Both the position numbers and the translations under genes were made by a program. A stretch of 64,000 nt of DNA from Lachnospiraceae bacterium (GTDB lineage: Bacteria; Bacillota; Clostridia; Lachnospirales; Lachnospiraceae): contig JAGKTQ010000006.1 in the NCBI GenBank assembly GCA_021153325.1, forward strand, positions 18,874-82,873, given 5' to 3'. The notes beneath the pieces were generated by a model. It did no database searches. It was not told where the DNA came from and was given only the letters and a program-made list of their open reading frames with translations. Shown piece by piece: positions 49,424 through 58,921 of this stretch (position 1 is its first letter; each line of letters opens with the position of its first letter).

Positions 49424-50836
49424 TTATTCCTGACCTTCATCAATTGCCTGTTGTGCACGTCTTGCTCTTTCCGTATTCGGGAACAGTTCAATGACTCTTT
49501 CATAGGTCTCTGTTGCTTTCTCTTCCTCGCCAGTGTTGCGATAGGAACTTGCAAGGTACATCAACGCATCTCCATTTGCATGAACGGCATCATAATAAAC
49601 TGCCTTTTCTAAATTCGGAATTGCATCCGCATAATTTTCACTTCGGTATGCATTATGTCCTTCTGTATAATACTGTTCTGCCATAGTAGGTCCTACTACA
49701 TTAAGAAGATACTGATAAGTTGTCTGGAATGATTCGGAAGTGTCTTCCAATACTACCTCTTCTGCTATTTTGTCCAAATATTCTGCTATCTTGGTAATCT
49801 CCGTTGGTGTCTCCATGTAAACCTGAACTGCCTGCAGCAATTCATCCATAATAGACATCGTACCATTGGTTCCAACATAATTTTCCAACTGTTCTTCCAA
49901 CTGTTGATTTTGTGTCGTCAATGTACTGATCTGCTGATTCAGATCATCTATCGTTGCAGATTTCGCATCGGACTGCTCACTGACCGTCCGAAGCTCCTTA
50001 TTCACCTCAGCCTTTTCTGACTGTACCTTGGATGGGAGGATCAAGAACCATACCGCTGCAATTCCAATTAAAATACCAATTCCAATATTCAGAAGAGAGG
50101 ATGCTCCCCCTTTCTCCTTATCGTTGACTGGCTGAATGATCGTTTCATTACCACTCTGGTACTTAATGACATCCTCGCTGATTCCGCGCTTTCTGCCACT
50201 TGGTTTTGCATTTTCTTCCATATTTAATACATTGTCCACTTCCTTCAAATAACGAAGCGTCAGTGTATTATTCGTATCGATCTGACTGCATTTAAGCAGC
50301 TCTTTTCTTGCTTTTTCCCACTCTTCATTGTTGATATACAAAAGAGCTAACAATTGATGTGCTCTTATGAACTTAGGATTTAGTGACAATACTTTCTTTA
50401 ACTGAATGACTGCCAGATCCAGACTATCCTGCTGACAGTAAATAAGTGCCTGATTATATTTTTTGATCGTCGTATTAATGGATTCCAAACGACTTGCATT
50501 TGTTTGAATCATATCAATATAATCATCGGCTATATTTTTATTTGGGCGCAGGTTCTTGCTGATAACCCATTCGCTGAGCGCTGCAACAACTTCTCCCATT
50601 TCAAAATAAACAAGTCCCAACAGGTTTCTTGCTTCTATGTTATCTTTATTAAATTTTAAGCTTTGCCGCAGGCTGGTAATTGCACCTGTCAAATCTCTGA
50701 CCGTTGCCTTTTCCAGACCATCGTTATAATAACGGTTGGAAATGTACATAATGCGTTTATACATGGAGACATCAACTCCACAGCTAGTACAGAAATCGTG
50801 CTCCGATAAGCGGCAGCCACAATAATAACAGTTCAT
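49424..50836 (-). CDS. Zinc-ribbon, TPR and coiled-coil single-span membrane protein
   Basis: A 470-residue protein. It begins with a zinc ribbon (CYYCGCRL...FCTSCG; Cys3, Cys6, Cys16, Cys19), followed by TPR repeats (about 35-210), one membrane helix near residues 245-268 (LLNIGIGILIGIAAVWFLIL), a coiled coil (about 270-320, EVNKELRTVSEQSDAKSATIDDLNQQISTLTTQNQQLEEQLE) and further TPRs to the C-terminus. The ribbon and first TPRs would be cytoplasmic and the rest external. Function unknown; the architecture suggests a scaffold linking cytoplasm and envelope. Confidence 0.85.
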   Translation of the reverse strand: MNCYYCGCRLSEHDFCTSCGVDVSMYKRIMYISNRYYNDGLEKATVRDLTGAITSLRQSLKFNKDNIEARNLLGLVYFEMGEVVAALSEWVISKNLRPNKNIADDYIDMIQTNASRLESINTTIKKYNQALIYCQQDSLDLAVIQLKKVLSLNPKFIRAHQLLALLYINNEEWEKARKELLKCSQIDTNNTLTLRYLKEVDNVLNMEENAKPSGRKRGISEDVIKYQSGNETIIQPVNDKEKGGASSLLNIGIGILIGIAAVWFLILPSKVQSEKAEVNKELRTVSEQSDAKSATIDDLNQQISTLTTQNQQLEEQLENYVGTNGTMSIMDELLQAVQVYMETPTEITKIAEYLDKIAEEVVLEDTSESFQTTYQYLLNVVGPTMAEQYYTEGHNAYRSENYADAIPNLEKAVYYDAVHANGDALMYLASSYRNTGEEEKATETYERVIELFPNTERARRAQQAIDEGQE

Positions 50837-50849
50837 ATCTGCTTACCTC

Positions 50850-50996
50850 TTATTCTTCCTCGTCCTTAGCTTCTTTTATCATTTTTACAAGGATATCTGC
50901 CATATCCGTTAAATCCTGATTATATATTGCCTCTTCCGCGTCTTCTATTTCCAGACTCGGATGAAATTTTTTTAATTCTTCTTCAAAATTAATCAT
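50850..50996 (-). CDS. Small acidic protein of unknown function
   Basis: A 48-residue protein, MINFEEELKKFHPSLEIEDA at the start and DMADILVKMIKEAKDEEE at the end, predicted largely helical and acidic. The start at 50996 is favoured by GGGAG about five bases upstream; the longer frame lacks one. It lies between folC and the zinc-ribbon/TPR gene, 13 bp from the latter, in one operon. Not recognised. Confidence 0.65.
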   Translation of the reverse strand: MINFEEELKKFHPSLEIEDAEEAIYNQDLTDMADILVKMIKEAKDEEE

Positions 50997-51031
50997 CTGT
51001 GCTCCCATCTGCCTGTTCATCAGGCACCAAA

Positions 51032-52369
51032 TCAACGAGACTTGACCTTCCGATATGCCTTGATCTGCCCTACAAGGTAAAGGGACCCTGCTATATAAAG
51101 TCGGTCATTTTCTCCTTTTAAAAGCTGCATTTTTTCAAATGCTTCTTCTACTGTTTCATAGAAAAAATTATCGCTGTTTTTATATGGTTCAAAAATGGTT
51201 TCCAATTCTTCCAAAGTAGCTGCTCTGCTGTTTGCAAGCGGAGCAACACCGATTACGGAAAAAAGTCCGCTCTTCGTAAGCTCTTCCACCATGGTTTCAA
51301 ATCTTTTGTCATGCACGACGGAAAACAATAACAATCTCTTTCCTTCACAGCCATCCTGGCTGACTGTATGCAGGAAAGCCTCAATTCCGTCTTCATTATG
51401 GGCTCCATCTACAAAAATCCCTGGCGCGATCTCTTCCATTCTGCCTTCCCAGACTGTCTTACGGATGCCCTCCACAAGCTGCTCTTTTGTGATCACACCA
51501 AAAAGCCCAAGTGCTTCCAGTGCAGTCACTGCCAACGTTGCATTTTCTATCTGATACAATGCAGATGACTGTAAGCTAAGCTCAATATAACCATAATAAC
51601 GACTGTGAAAAGAAAAATCAATGCTTTTATTTGTATTTTTGTAAATAGCATCGCGCTCTATCGCAACCGGTATTGCTGCACTTCCTTTTTCTGCCGCTAC
51701 TTTCTTTATAACATCATTCACTTCCGGTTTTCCTGCCATGTAAACGACTGGTGTATTTTCCTTTATGATTCCAGCCTTTTCACCAGCAATTTCTGTTAAT
51801 GTGCTTCCAAGATATTCCATATGGTCAAAACCAATTTCTGTAATAATGCTGATTTCCTTTTTTTCAACTGCATTTGTGGCATCCAGTCTGCCACCCAATC
51901 CAGTTTCCAAAATGCAATAATCTACCTTTGCCTTTTTAAACAAAAGAATTGCCATAAAAAATAAATATTCAAAAAAGGTAGGATGGTAGTCCCCATCTAT
52001 ATTTTCATATACTTGCAGGAAAACTTGCAAAAACTGTTCTTCGGAAATCATTTCTCCACCGATGCGAAAACGTTCTCTTATATCTACGAGATGAGGAGAT
52101 GTAAACATTCCCGTCAAAAATCCTGCTTCCTTTAGCACCGAACACAAATAAGCACAAACGGAGCCTTTTCCGTTTGTGCCTGCTATATGAATGATCTTCA
52201 TATCCTTTTCCGGATTCTTAAGCTTTTTTAAAAAACGCTTCGTATCACTCATATCATTCTTTTTTGTAAATTTAGGAACATCTAAAATATATTCCACAGC
52301 CTGTTCATAATTTTTTATTTCTCTCTTTTCCACTGCCTTATCCATCCTTGCTGCCGGCCTCTGCTCCAT
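51032..52369 (-). CDS. folC: Folylpolyglutamate synthase / dihydrofolate synthase
   Basis: Mur-ligase-family enzyme that adds glutamate to (dihydro)folates. The 445-residue protein has the P-loop HIAGTNGKGSVCAYL, TSPHLVDIRERFRI, LETGLGGRLDATN and VDGAHNEDGIEAF. Length fits FolC. Its start is 6 bp after the fapA-like gene. Confidence 0.95.
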   Translation of the reverse strand: MEQRPAARMDKAVEKREIKNYEQAVEYILDVPKFTKKNDMSDTKRFLKKLKNPEKDMKIIHIAGTNGKGSVCAYLCSVLKEAGFLTGMFTSPHLVDIRERFRIGGEMISEEQFLQVFLQVYENIDGDYHPTFFEYLFFMAILLFKKAKVDYCILETGLGGRLDATNAVEKKEISIITEIGFDHMEYLGSTLTEIAGEKAGIIKENTPVVYMAGKPEVNDVIKKVAAEKGSAAIPVAIERDAIYKNTNKSIDFSFHSRYYGYIELSLQSSALYQIENATLAVTALEALGLFGVITKEQLVEGIRKTVWEGRMEEIAPGIFVDGAHNEDGIEAFLHTVSQDGCEGKRLLLFSVVHDKRFETMVEELTKSGLFSVIGVAPLANSRAATLEELETIFEPYKNSDNFFYETVEEAFEKMQLLKGENDRLYIAGSLYLVGQIKAYRKVKSR

Positions 52370-52375
52370 CCAGTA

Positions 52376-53806
52376 TTACAGCACTCTTACGCTGCCTTCT
52401 ACCATGCCATTCAAATATTCATACTGCATGAAGCTGGTATTCTCTTCTACAAAAAGCTGTCCGTCCTCTACGCCAACGGTCACACCACGGAATACCTCTC
52501 CTTCGGTAATGACTTTAGCTCCTTTTCCTTTTTCGATCGTAGCTGCCAAAACTTCCTTTTCCTGACGGATATTGTCTAATTTCTGGAAGCATTCCTCTTT
52601 CCGCTTATTCAATTCATCAAGTTTATTTTCTTCTGCTTCATCCATAGTAACAGCTGCTAATCTCTTACGTCGCAAAATATCTGCCATACTGTCTACTGTT
52701 TTGGAAAGTTCCTCCTGTGCTTCTTCTTCCCTTTCTGCGATTCCAATGTACTGTGCATACGTTTCTTTATCATATCCAGCATGCACTGTCGTTTTTGTTT
52801 CCACGATATTTCCAAGGATTCTTGCCTCTATTCCCTGAAGTCCCTGTACATGTCCACCAAGAATGATTCCCTTTTTCCCAGAAGCGATCACTTTTTCTTC
52901 CGCATAAACTTTAGAATTTAATATACTGTTTGCTGACACACTTCCCTTGGCTGTGACTTCCGTATGCTCGATAAAATCAGCAAAAACACTTCCCTTTGCC
53001 GTAAGTTTTGCCTTTTTAGCGCCCTGAATGCCACGTTCCAACACAATGTCGCCACCGGCATACATATTGACTGCCTCTACCGTTCCTTTGATGACAATAT
53101 TTCTTCCGGCACGGATTACCACACCTGCACTCACATTGCCATTGATGACCACATCACCGAAAAACTCAATTCTTCCAATGATCAAGTCGACATCACCCAT
53201 AATTTCATGAACGCTCTTTATATCGATCTTATTGTCTCTTAATTCTATTTTGCCTTCCTGTTGTGCCACATATACATCGGGATGATCTACATTTGTAATC
53301 CCTTTTCCGCGTAAAGGCGGCATTTCTCTTGCAGGCTTTGTTTTTGTTTCCTTGCCCTTTACCGTATATCCGGTCTCGCCCTGTACCGCATGGTGGTAAA
53401 TAGCAACGACCTCGCCTTTTCGTATATTTTGAAGTTCGTTCATACTAGCATAATCTACAGAACCATCTTCCCGCACTTCCGGCACTTTACGAAATACCGG
53501 AGCAAATTTATATTCATAATAGCCGTCTTTTCCTTCTACGGCTGTTTTTCCTACTGCAACTTTAATTTCCCGCTCATAAACTTCTTTTTTTACCATGGCG
53601 GAAATATTCGAAACATGATAGCCCCTTGTTACCCCATTTTTCTGCAAAAAATCAAGCACATTTTGTTTGGTAAATTTGCCTCCATGATTTGGTGGATTCA
53701 AATAAAGCCATGCCGTCATCTCATCCGGCTCAATTCTTACATAGGAGCCATTATCAATCACATGGCCTTCCTGTTTTTCCATTACATTTCTCACAGATTC
53801 CGGCAT
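52376..53806 (-). CDS. FapA family protein (DUF342, polymer-forming beta-helix)
   Basis: A 476-residue protein of the DUF342/FapA family. The N-terminal domain (about 20-150) is followed by a right-handed beta-helix made of short repeats rich in Gly and Val (DVVINGNVSAGVVIRAGRNIVIKGTVEAVNMYAGGDIVLE...), then a coiled-coil helical region (about 350-440) and a C-terminal strand set. No enzymatic role is known. The start at 53806 has GGGGG seven bases upstream; a longer frame runs into the valS terminator and is rejected. Confidence 0.85.
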   Translation of the reverse strand: MPESVRNVMEKQEGHVIDNGSYVRIEPDEMTAWLYLNPPNHGGKFTKQNVLDFLQKNGVTRGYHVSNISAMVKKEVYEREIKVAVGKTAVEGKDGYYEYKFAPVFRKVPEVREDGSVDYASMNELQNIRKGEVVAIYHHAVQGETGYTVKGKETKTKPAREMPPLRGKGITNVDHPDVYVAQQEGKIELRDNKIDIKSVHEIMGDVDLIIGRIEFFGDVVINGNVSAGVVIRAGRNIVIKGTVEAVNMYAGGDIVLERGIQGAKKAKLTAKGSVFADFIEHTEVTAKGSVSANSILNSKVYAEEKVIASGKKGIILGGHVQGLQGIEARILGNIVETKTTVHAGYDKETYAQYIGIAEREEEAQEELSKTVDSMADILRRKRLAAVTMDEAEENKLDELNKRKEECFQKLDNIRQEKEVLAATIEKGKGAKVITEGEVFRGVTVGVEDGQLFVEENTSFMQYEYLNGMVEGSVRVL

Positions 53807-53854
53807 ACACTTTCCCCCTTTGTCCCATGTATTTCCTCTCTTTTTCCTCAAAAA

Positions 53855-53891
53855 AATAATAGGAAAAGAGATTGTCTCCTTTCCTATTATT
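53855..53891 (-). terminator. Intrinsic terminator of valS
   Basis: AATAATAGGAAA / TTTCCTATTATT, 12-bp perfect stem, 13-nt loop, six or more T residues after it on the minus strand, 5 bp past the valS stop codon. Confidence 0.88.
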
Positions 53892-53896
53892 ATGAA

Positions 53897-56560
53897 TTAT
53901 TTCCGTAATTGTGTCAATCTTTCCTTAACGGCTTCCATCATTTGCGTATATTTTTCTAACTTTTCTTTTTCTTCTGCAATTTTAGCTTCCGGCGCTTTGG
54001 AAATAAATTTCTCATTGTTCAACATGCCATTCGCACGTGCAATTTCTCCTGTCAGTCTCTTCTCTTCCTTTTCAAGACGTTCGATCTCCTGTTTGATGTC
54101 AACAAGCTCTGCAAACGGAATATAAAGAGTTGCATTGGCGATCACAACAGATACTGCATCTTCCGCAATACCTTCTTTATCTTTCTGCATAACAACTTCT
54201 GACGCATAAGCTAAAGAAGCAAAGAACAGTTTTCCTTCTGTGAAGGTTTTTAATACCTCATCCTTTTCACTGACAACAAATACTTTTGCTTTTTTGCTCG
54301 GTGCAACGTTCATTTCTGTTCTAACGTTACGAATACCGCGTACTGCCTCTTTGATCGTTTCAATGTCTTTTTCTTCTTTTGCAAAGTTTCTTTTCTCTGT
54401 ATATTCAGGCCATTTAGAAATCATAATAGATTCTTCTTCACTCTGAATTGTACAGAAAATCTCTTCTGTTACAAATGGCATATATGGATGTAACAGCTTC
54501 AAGGCATCGATCAATACTGTTTTCAAAGTATACAGTGCAGCGCCCTGACTCTTTGCATCATCGGAATTGTAAAGTCTTGGTTTTACCATTTCGATATACC
54601 AATCACAAAATTCATCCCATATGAAATCATAAACCTTCTGTACTGCAATTCCTAATTCATAATGCTCCATATTTTCAGTTGCATCTTTAACTAAAGTATT
54701 TAATTTGGAAAGAATCCATTTATCTACCGGCTCTAAGTTATCCTTTGCATCAGCAGGAATTTCTTTTCCTTCCATATTCATCATAATGAAACGGGAAGCA
54801 TTCCATACTTTATTTGCAAAGTTACGGCTTGCTTCTACTCTTTCATGGTAGAAACGCATATCATTTCCCGGTGCATTTCCAGTAATCAAGGTAAGACGAA
54901 GTGCATCTGCACCATACTGTTCAATGATTTCCAATGGATCAATACCGTTTCCTAATGATTTTGACATTTTTCTACCTTGAGAATCTCTTACAAGTCCATG
55001 GAACAATACCGTTTTGAACGGCTTTTCACCCATCTGTTCATAGCCTGAGAAAATCATACGGATTACCCAGAAGAAAATAATATCGTAACCAGTTACTAAT
55101 ACGTCTGTCGGATAGAAATATTCCAGATCCTCTGTTTTATCCGGCCAGCCTAATGTGGAGAATGGCCATAATGCAGATGAGAACCAAGTATCCAACGTAT
55201 CTTCATCCTGTGTCAAATGTGTACAACCACATTTTGGACATTTTTCCGGCATTTCTTTTGCAACTACTACTTCACCACACTCTGCACAGTAATAGGCAGG
55301 AATTCTATGACCCCACCAGAGCTGACGGCTGATACACCAGTCACGGATATTGTCTGTCCAGTTGAAGAATGTTTTTTCCATACGGTTTGGAATCAGTTCG
55401 ATTTCTCCATTCTTTACTGCCTCTGCTGCCGGTTTAATGAGCTCATCCATTTTTACGAACCACTGTTTTTTGATCAATGGCTCAATCGTTGTTTTACAAC
55501 GGTCATGTGTACCTACATTATGGGAATAGTCTTCAATGTTTACTAAAAGTCCCATACTGTCTAATTCTTCTACGATAGCTTTTCTTGCTTCGTAACGATC
55601 CATGCCCTCAAATTTACCACCATTTGCATTGATCGTTGCATCATCATTCATGATGTTGATTTCTGGTAAATTGTGACGCTTTCCTACTTCAAAGTCGTTC
55701 GGGTCATGAGCCGGTGTGATTTTAACAACACCAGTACCAAATTCCATATCTACATAAGAGTCTGTTACGATTGGAATGACTCTATTTATAATAGGAAGCA
55801 TTACCTTTCTTCCTATTAAATGTTTGTATCTGTCATCCTCTGGATTGATCGCAACTGCAGTATCACCTAACATGGTTTCTGGACGAGTTGTTGCAAACTC
55901 CAAAAATTCAGTCGTGCTCGCCTCTCCATTTTCGTCTACCAAAGGATATTTGATATGCCAGAAATGTCCTGCCTGCTCCTGATACTCTACTTCTGCATCA
56001 GAAATAGAAGTATTACATACCGGACACCAGTTGATAATTCTGGAACCTTTGTAAATCCAGCCTTTTTCATGCATGCGGCAGAAAACTTCGGTTACGGCTT
56101 TGTTACAGCCCTCATCCATAGTGAAACGTTCTCTGTCCCAGTCACAGGAAGAACCTAACTTTTTCAGCTGTTCTACAATTCTTCCACCATACTGTTTTTT
56201 CCATTCCCATGCACGCTCTAAGAATTTTTCTCTTCCTAAATCCTCTTTATCAATGCCTTCTTCTTTTAATTTTTCAATGATTTTTACTTCGGTCGCAATG
56301 CTGGCATGGTCTGTACCTGGCTGCCATAATGCATTGTAGCCCTGCATTCTCTTAAAGCGGATCAAAATATCCTGCATCGTGTTATCCAGTGCATGCCCCA
56401 TATGAAGCTGTCCTGTGATGTTTGGAGGTGGAATTACAATAGTAAATGGTTTCTTTGTTTTGTCGACTTCGGCATGGAAATATTTTTTATCCAGCCATTT
56501 CTGATATAATCTTTCTTCTATGCCACTTGGGTCATAGGTTTTTGCTAATTCTTTGCTCAT
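53897..56560 (-). CDS. valS: Valyl-tRNA synthetase
   Basis: Class I synthetase charging tRNA-Val. The 887-residue protein has PPNITGQLHMGHAL with the HIGH-type motif at residues 53-56, an editing domain, a zinc-like CPKCGC motif, the KMSKS motif in GRKMSKSLGNGIDP, and the C-terminal coiled-coil arm typical of ValRS. It is regulated by a T-box leader upstream. Between the T-box and the start codon lies a 162-bp palindromic element. Confidence 0.98.
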   Translation of the reverse strand: MSKELAKTYDPSGIEERLYQKWLDKKYFHAEVDKTKKPFTIVIPPPNITGQLHMGHALDNTMQDILIRFKRMQGYNALWQPGTDHASIATEVKIIEKLKEEGIDKEDLGREKFLERAWEWKKQYGGRIVEQLKKLGSSCDWDRERFTMDEGCNKAVTEVFCRMHEKGWIYKGSRIINWCPVCNTSISDAEVEYQEQAGHFWHIKYPLVDENGEASTTEFLEFATTRPETMLGDTAVAINPEDDRYKHLIGRKVMLPIINRVIPIVTDSYVDMEFGTGVVKITPAHDPNDFEVGKRHNLPEINIMNDDATINANGGKFEGMDRYEARKAIVEELDSMGLLVNIEDYSHNVGTHDRCKTTIEPLIKKQWFVKMDELIKPAAEAVKNGEIELIPNRMEKTFFNWTDNIRDWCISRQLWWGHRIPAYYCAECGEVVVAKEMPEKCPKCGCTHLTQDEDTLDTWFSSALWPFSTLGWPDKTEDLEYFYPTDVLVTGYDIIFFWVIRMIFSGYEQMGEKPFKTVLFHGLVRDSQGRKMSKSLGNGIDPLEIIEQYGADALRLTLITGNAPGNDMRFYHERVEASRNFANKVWNASRFIMMNMEGKEIPADAKDNLEPVDKWILSKLNTLVKDATENMEHYELGIAVQKVYDFIWDEFCDWYIEMVKPRLYNSDDAKSQGAALYTLKTVLIDALKLLHPYMPFVTEEIFCTIQSEEESIMISKWPEYTEKRNFAKEEKDIETIKEAVRGIRNVRTEMNVAPSKKAKVFVVSEKDEVLKTFTEGKLFFASLAYASEVVMQKDKEGIAEDAVSVVIANATLYIPFAELVDIKQEIERLEKEEKRLTGEIARANGMLNNEKFISKAPEAKIAEEKEKLEKYTQMMEAVKERLTQLRK

Positions 56561-56601
56561 GGGTTTCTCCTTTCCATTTTAGGTAAGACGTTTTATCTTT
56601 C

Positions 56602-56763
56602 ATGAGATTAAGATGTCAAAAGGTACTGTCATGTTCTATATTGGACATATTTCCTAAACATATATTGCCTTTTGTTCCACGTTCCGGATATAAATAGCAA
56701 TATATGTTTAGGCAATATACCAATGGTTGAATATGATATCATCTTTTGACACCTTAATCCCAT
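56602..56763. repeat. 162-bp imperfect palindrome in the valS leader
   Basis: A near-symmetrical element with a perfect 16-bp core, CCTAAACATATATTGC (56653-56668) and GCAATATATGTTTAGG (56697-56712). Outer matched segments are ATTGG/CCAAT, TGTCAAAAG/CTTTTGACA, and ends ATGAGATTAAG (56602-56612) / CTTAATCCCAT (56753-56763). The central 28 bp do not pair. It occupies most of the 205 bp between the T-box terminator and valS. It looks like a MITE-like insertion or a large RNA hairpin; no coding capacity. Confidence 0.8.
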
Positions 56764-56765
56764 TA

Positions 56766-57051
56766 CATAAAAAACGCCCCTTACTGATTACTCAGTAAAG
56801 GGCGAATATATCGCGGTACCACCTTTATTTGTAAGATTGCTCTTACCTCAACGACTCCTAACAGAATCTTATCCTTTAACGGGGATAAATCGTGAACACT
56901 TACTTTTCGGCCTTTTAAGCCTTTTTTGGGCATTCCGGTTTGAAAGCTACCTTCCACATACTTTTCTTCAAGCACCTTTCAGCCTACGAGTGCTCTCTCT
57001 TTTAAGACGCCATGTGTACTCCTCTTTGTCATTACCTTTTTTGCTTATTTA
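56766..57051 (-). ncRNA. T-box riboswitch controlling valS
   Basis: Leader RNA that senses uncharged tRNA-Val. The conserved T-box AGGTGGTACCGCGA is at 56811-56824. The terminator stem CGCCCTTTACTG / CAGTAAGGGGCG (56775-56804) with a T-run follows. Stem I starts near 57040, with an AGAGAG segment and AGTA loop; ACACAT pairs with ATGTG around the specifier loop. GTA (56948-56950, minus strand) in GAAGGTAG is the candidate Val specifier, which agrees with the downstream gene. Confidence 0.9.
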
Positions 57052-57057
57052 CTACTT

Positions 57058-57086
57058 ATATTAAAAAAGTAAATATAAAATGTCAA
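57058..57086 (-). promoter_or_regulatory. Sigma-A promoter of the valS T-box transcript
   Basis: Minus strand perfect TTGACA (57081-57086), 17-bp spacer, TAATAT (57058-57063). Start expected near 57051. Plus-strand positions 57090-57247 hold nothing else that I recognise. Confidence 0.7.
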
Positions 57087-57247
57087 GACCGAATTTTGCG
57101 TTTTCCTTGTGGAGGTTATCCTATTATCTTATTCCTATTAAATATTTACTTTTTACCGCTATTCGCCTTATGGCAGTTCTTCTTGCACTTCCATTCCTTC
57201 ACAATAGTTCCTTAACATTTTTCTCCATTTATGTTAGAATATAATAG

Positions 57248-58858
57248 AAAAGAGATTGGTATGTGGATGGAAAAGATAACGATACCTTCTCCTTTGGAGA
57301 GCCATACTACGATTCCTTAACTGGCGATGTCTGTGTAAGTGCTTCTGTCCATGTTGATTATGCAGACGCAGTCAGAGTTTTGGCAACGGACGTATATTTG
57401 GATTATGTTGCACAGCTTATGACCGACATTTCCAACGAAGGCAGCATAAATGCCTTTCTTGTAACAGGAAGCAGCAATACTATTATTGCTCATCCTGACA
57501 CAAGCATGTTAGCAGTATCTCTTGATGCAGATGGCTACGATTCGTTATATTCCAACATCAGTGAAGCCATCAAAAACGGAAAAGATGGTATTATTTCCGT
57601 AAAAGGCGATAATAACAAATATTTCGTTTGTTTGAACACGGTCGCTAACACAGACTGGTATTTGGTAACTTATATTACAGAAAAAGATATGCTGGCAGAT
57701 TTATATTCTATGGAATTGATCATGATCGTGATCGCTATTGTTTCTGCAGTCTTACTGACATTTGCCACATTAAAAGTTACTGGAAATGTAGTTAAACCGG
57801 TAGCAAAGGTCACTAATGTGATCGGGCAGATCGCAGAAGGCGATTTCACACAAAATCTGGAAGTAAAGGGAAATGACGAAATTGCCCGTATGAGTAATAA
57901 TATGCAGATGTTTATTTCTCAAATGCGAGATACCATAATAGAAATAAGTAATACTGCACAATGGCTCAATAATCAATCCCTTGAAAATGGAAAAGTTTCC
58001 GATTCGCTTTTGGATTCCTCTAAAAATCAGGCAAAAGCTATGGATCTTCTTACAAGCCTTGCGAAACAGCTTTCCTCTGCTGCTGACAAAGTTGCAGAAC
58101 AGATGGACTATCTTGCAGATTTAATTCGCAAAACACACGAAGAGGGCTCGATTGCAGATACATTGATGACCGAAAGCGTAAGCATGTCACAGGGCGGTAA
58201 AGATGACATGGAAGCTATCAATAGCGGAATGGACAGCATTCATAATTCTATCAGCACTCTTGCAAAACAGATTGATAAGGTCGGTGATTCTACCGCACAG
58301 ATCGGTGATATGGTCAACATCATCATGGATATCGCAGAAGAAACTAATCTGTTATCCCTCAACGCTTCCATTGAAGCCGCTAGAGCCGGAGAAGCCGGAA
58401 AAGGTTTTGCTGTTGTTGCCGAACAAATAAGCAAACTGGCTGCCAACAGTAGTTCCGCTGCCGATGATATTTCAAAACTTACTGCTGAGATAAAAGATAC
58501 TGTAAACGAAGCAGTTTTCCATATGAATGCAAGCGTTTCTGAAGTAGAAAAAAATGTTGGTATTGTATCTGAGACACATTCCACTTTTGCAGATTTATAT
58601 GAAAAAGTAGAAGAAACAAGCCGCCGTGTAGAACAAATGATACAATTGGTCATTAATGTAGATACGGTAGCTGAACAAATGAGAAAGATCACAAACGATC
58701 AAAAACAGATGGCTGAGCAGATTGCAGAAGCAACAAAGGAATCCAGCTATCATACAGAAAATGTAACATCAAACAGTAATGTTGTAGCAGAAAGTGCCAC
58801 TGAACTCAAGAAAGAGTCTATGGAATTAATGGAAAAAATGGGCAAATTTAAAGTATAA
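57248..58858 (+). pseudogene. 5'-truncated methyl-accepting chemotaxis protein
   Basis: The open frame encodes the end of a dCache sensor domain, one membrane helix (about 149-169 from GTG 57263), a HAMP domain and a chemoreceptor signalling domain with the conserved hairpin AEETNLLSLNASIEAARAGEAGKGFAVVA. Homology starts abruptly: just upstream of the GTG the same frame reads K-R-D-W-Y-V-D-G-K, the RxWY-type signature inside dCache domains, and then meets a TAG at 57245. The first membrane helix and the first half of the sensor are missing and no ribosome site precedes any start codon. The rest is free of stops, so truncation may be recent or a short form may still be made. Confidence 0.75.
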
Positions 58859-58871
58859 TACTTTTCTAACG

Positions 58872-58917
58872 AAAAGCCGCCTGTCTATCAGTACAGTTCT
58901 GACAGACAAGCGGCTTT
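58872..58917. terminator. Bidirectional terminator between the chemoreceptor remnant and the hybrid kinase
   Basis: AAAGCCGCCTGTCT pairs with AGACAAGCGGCTTT (13 of 14 positions) around a 17-nt loop. TTTTATTTTA follows on the plus strand and TTTTC on the minus strand. Lies between convergent genes ending at 58858 and 58922. Confidence 0.8.
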
Positions 58918-58921
58918 TATT

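Noticed and set aside
53807..53851. 15-codon N-terminal extension of the FapA-like protein
   Set aside because: It reads into the valS terminator tail; ATG 53806 with GGGGG upstream is better.
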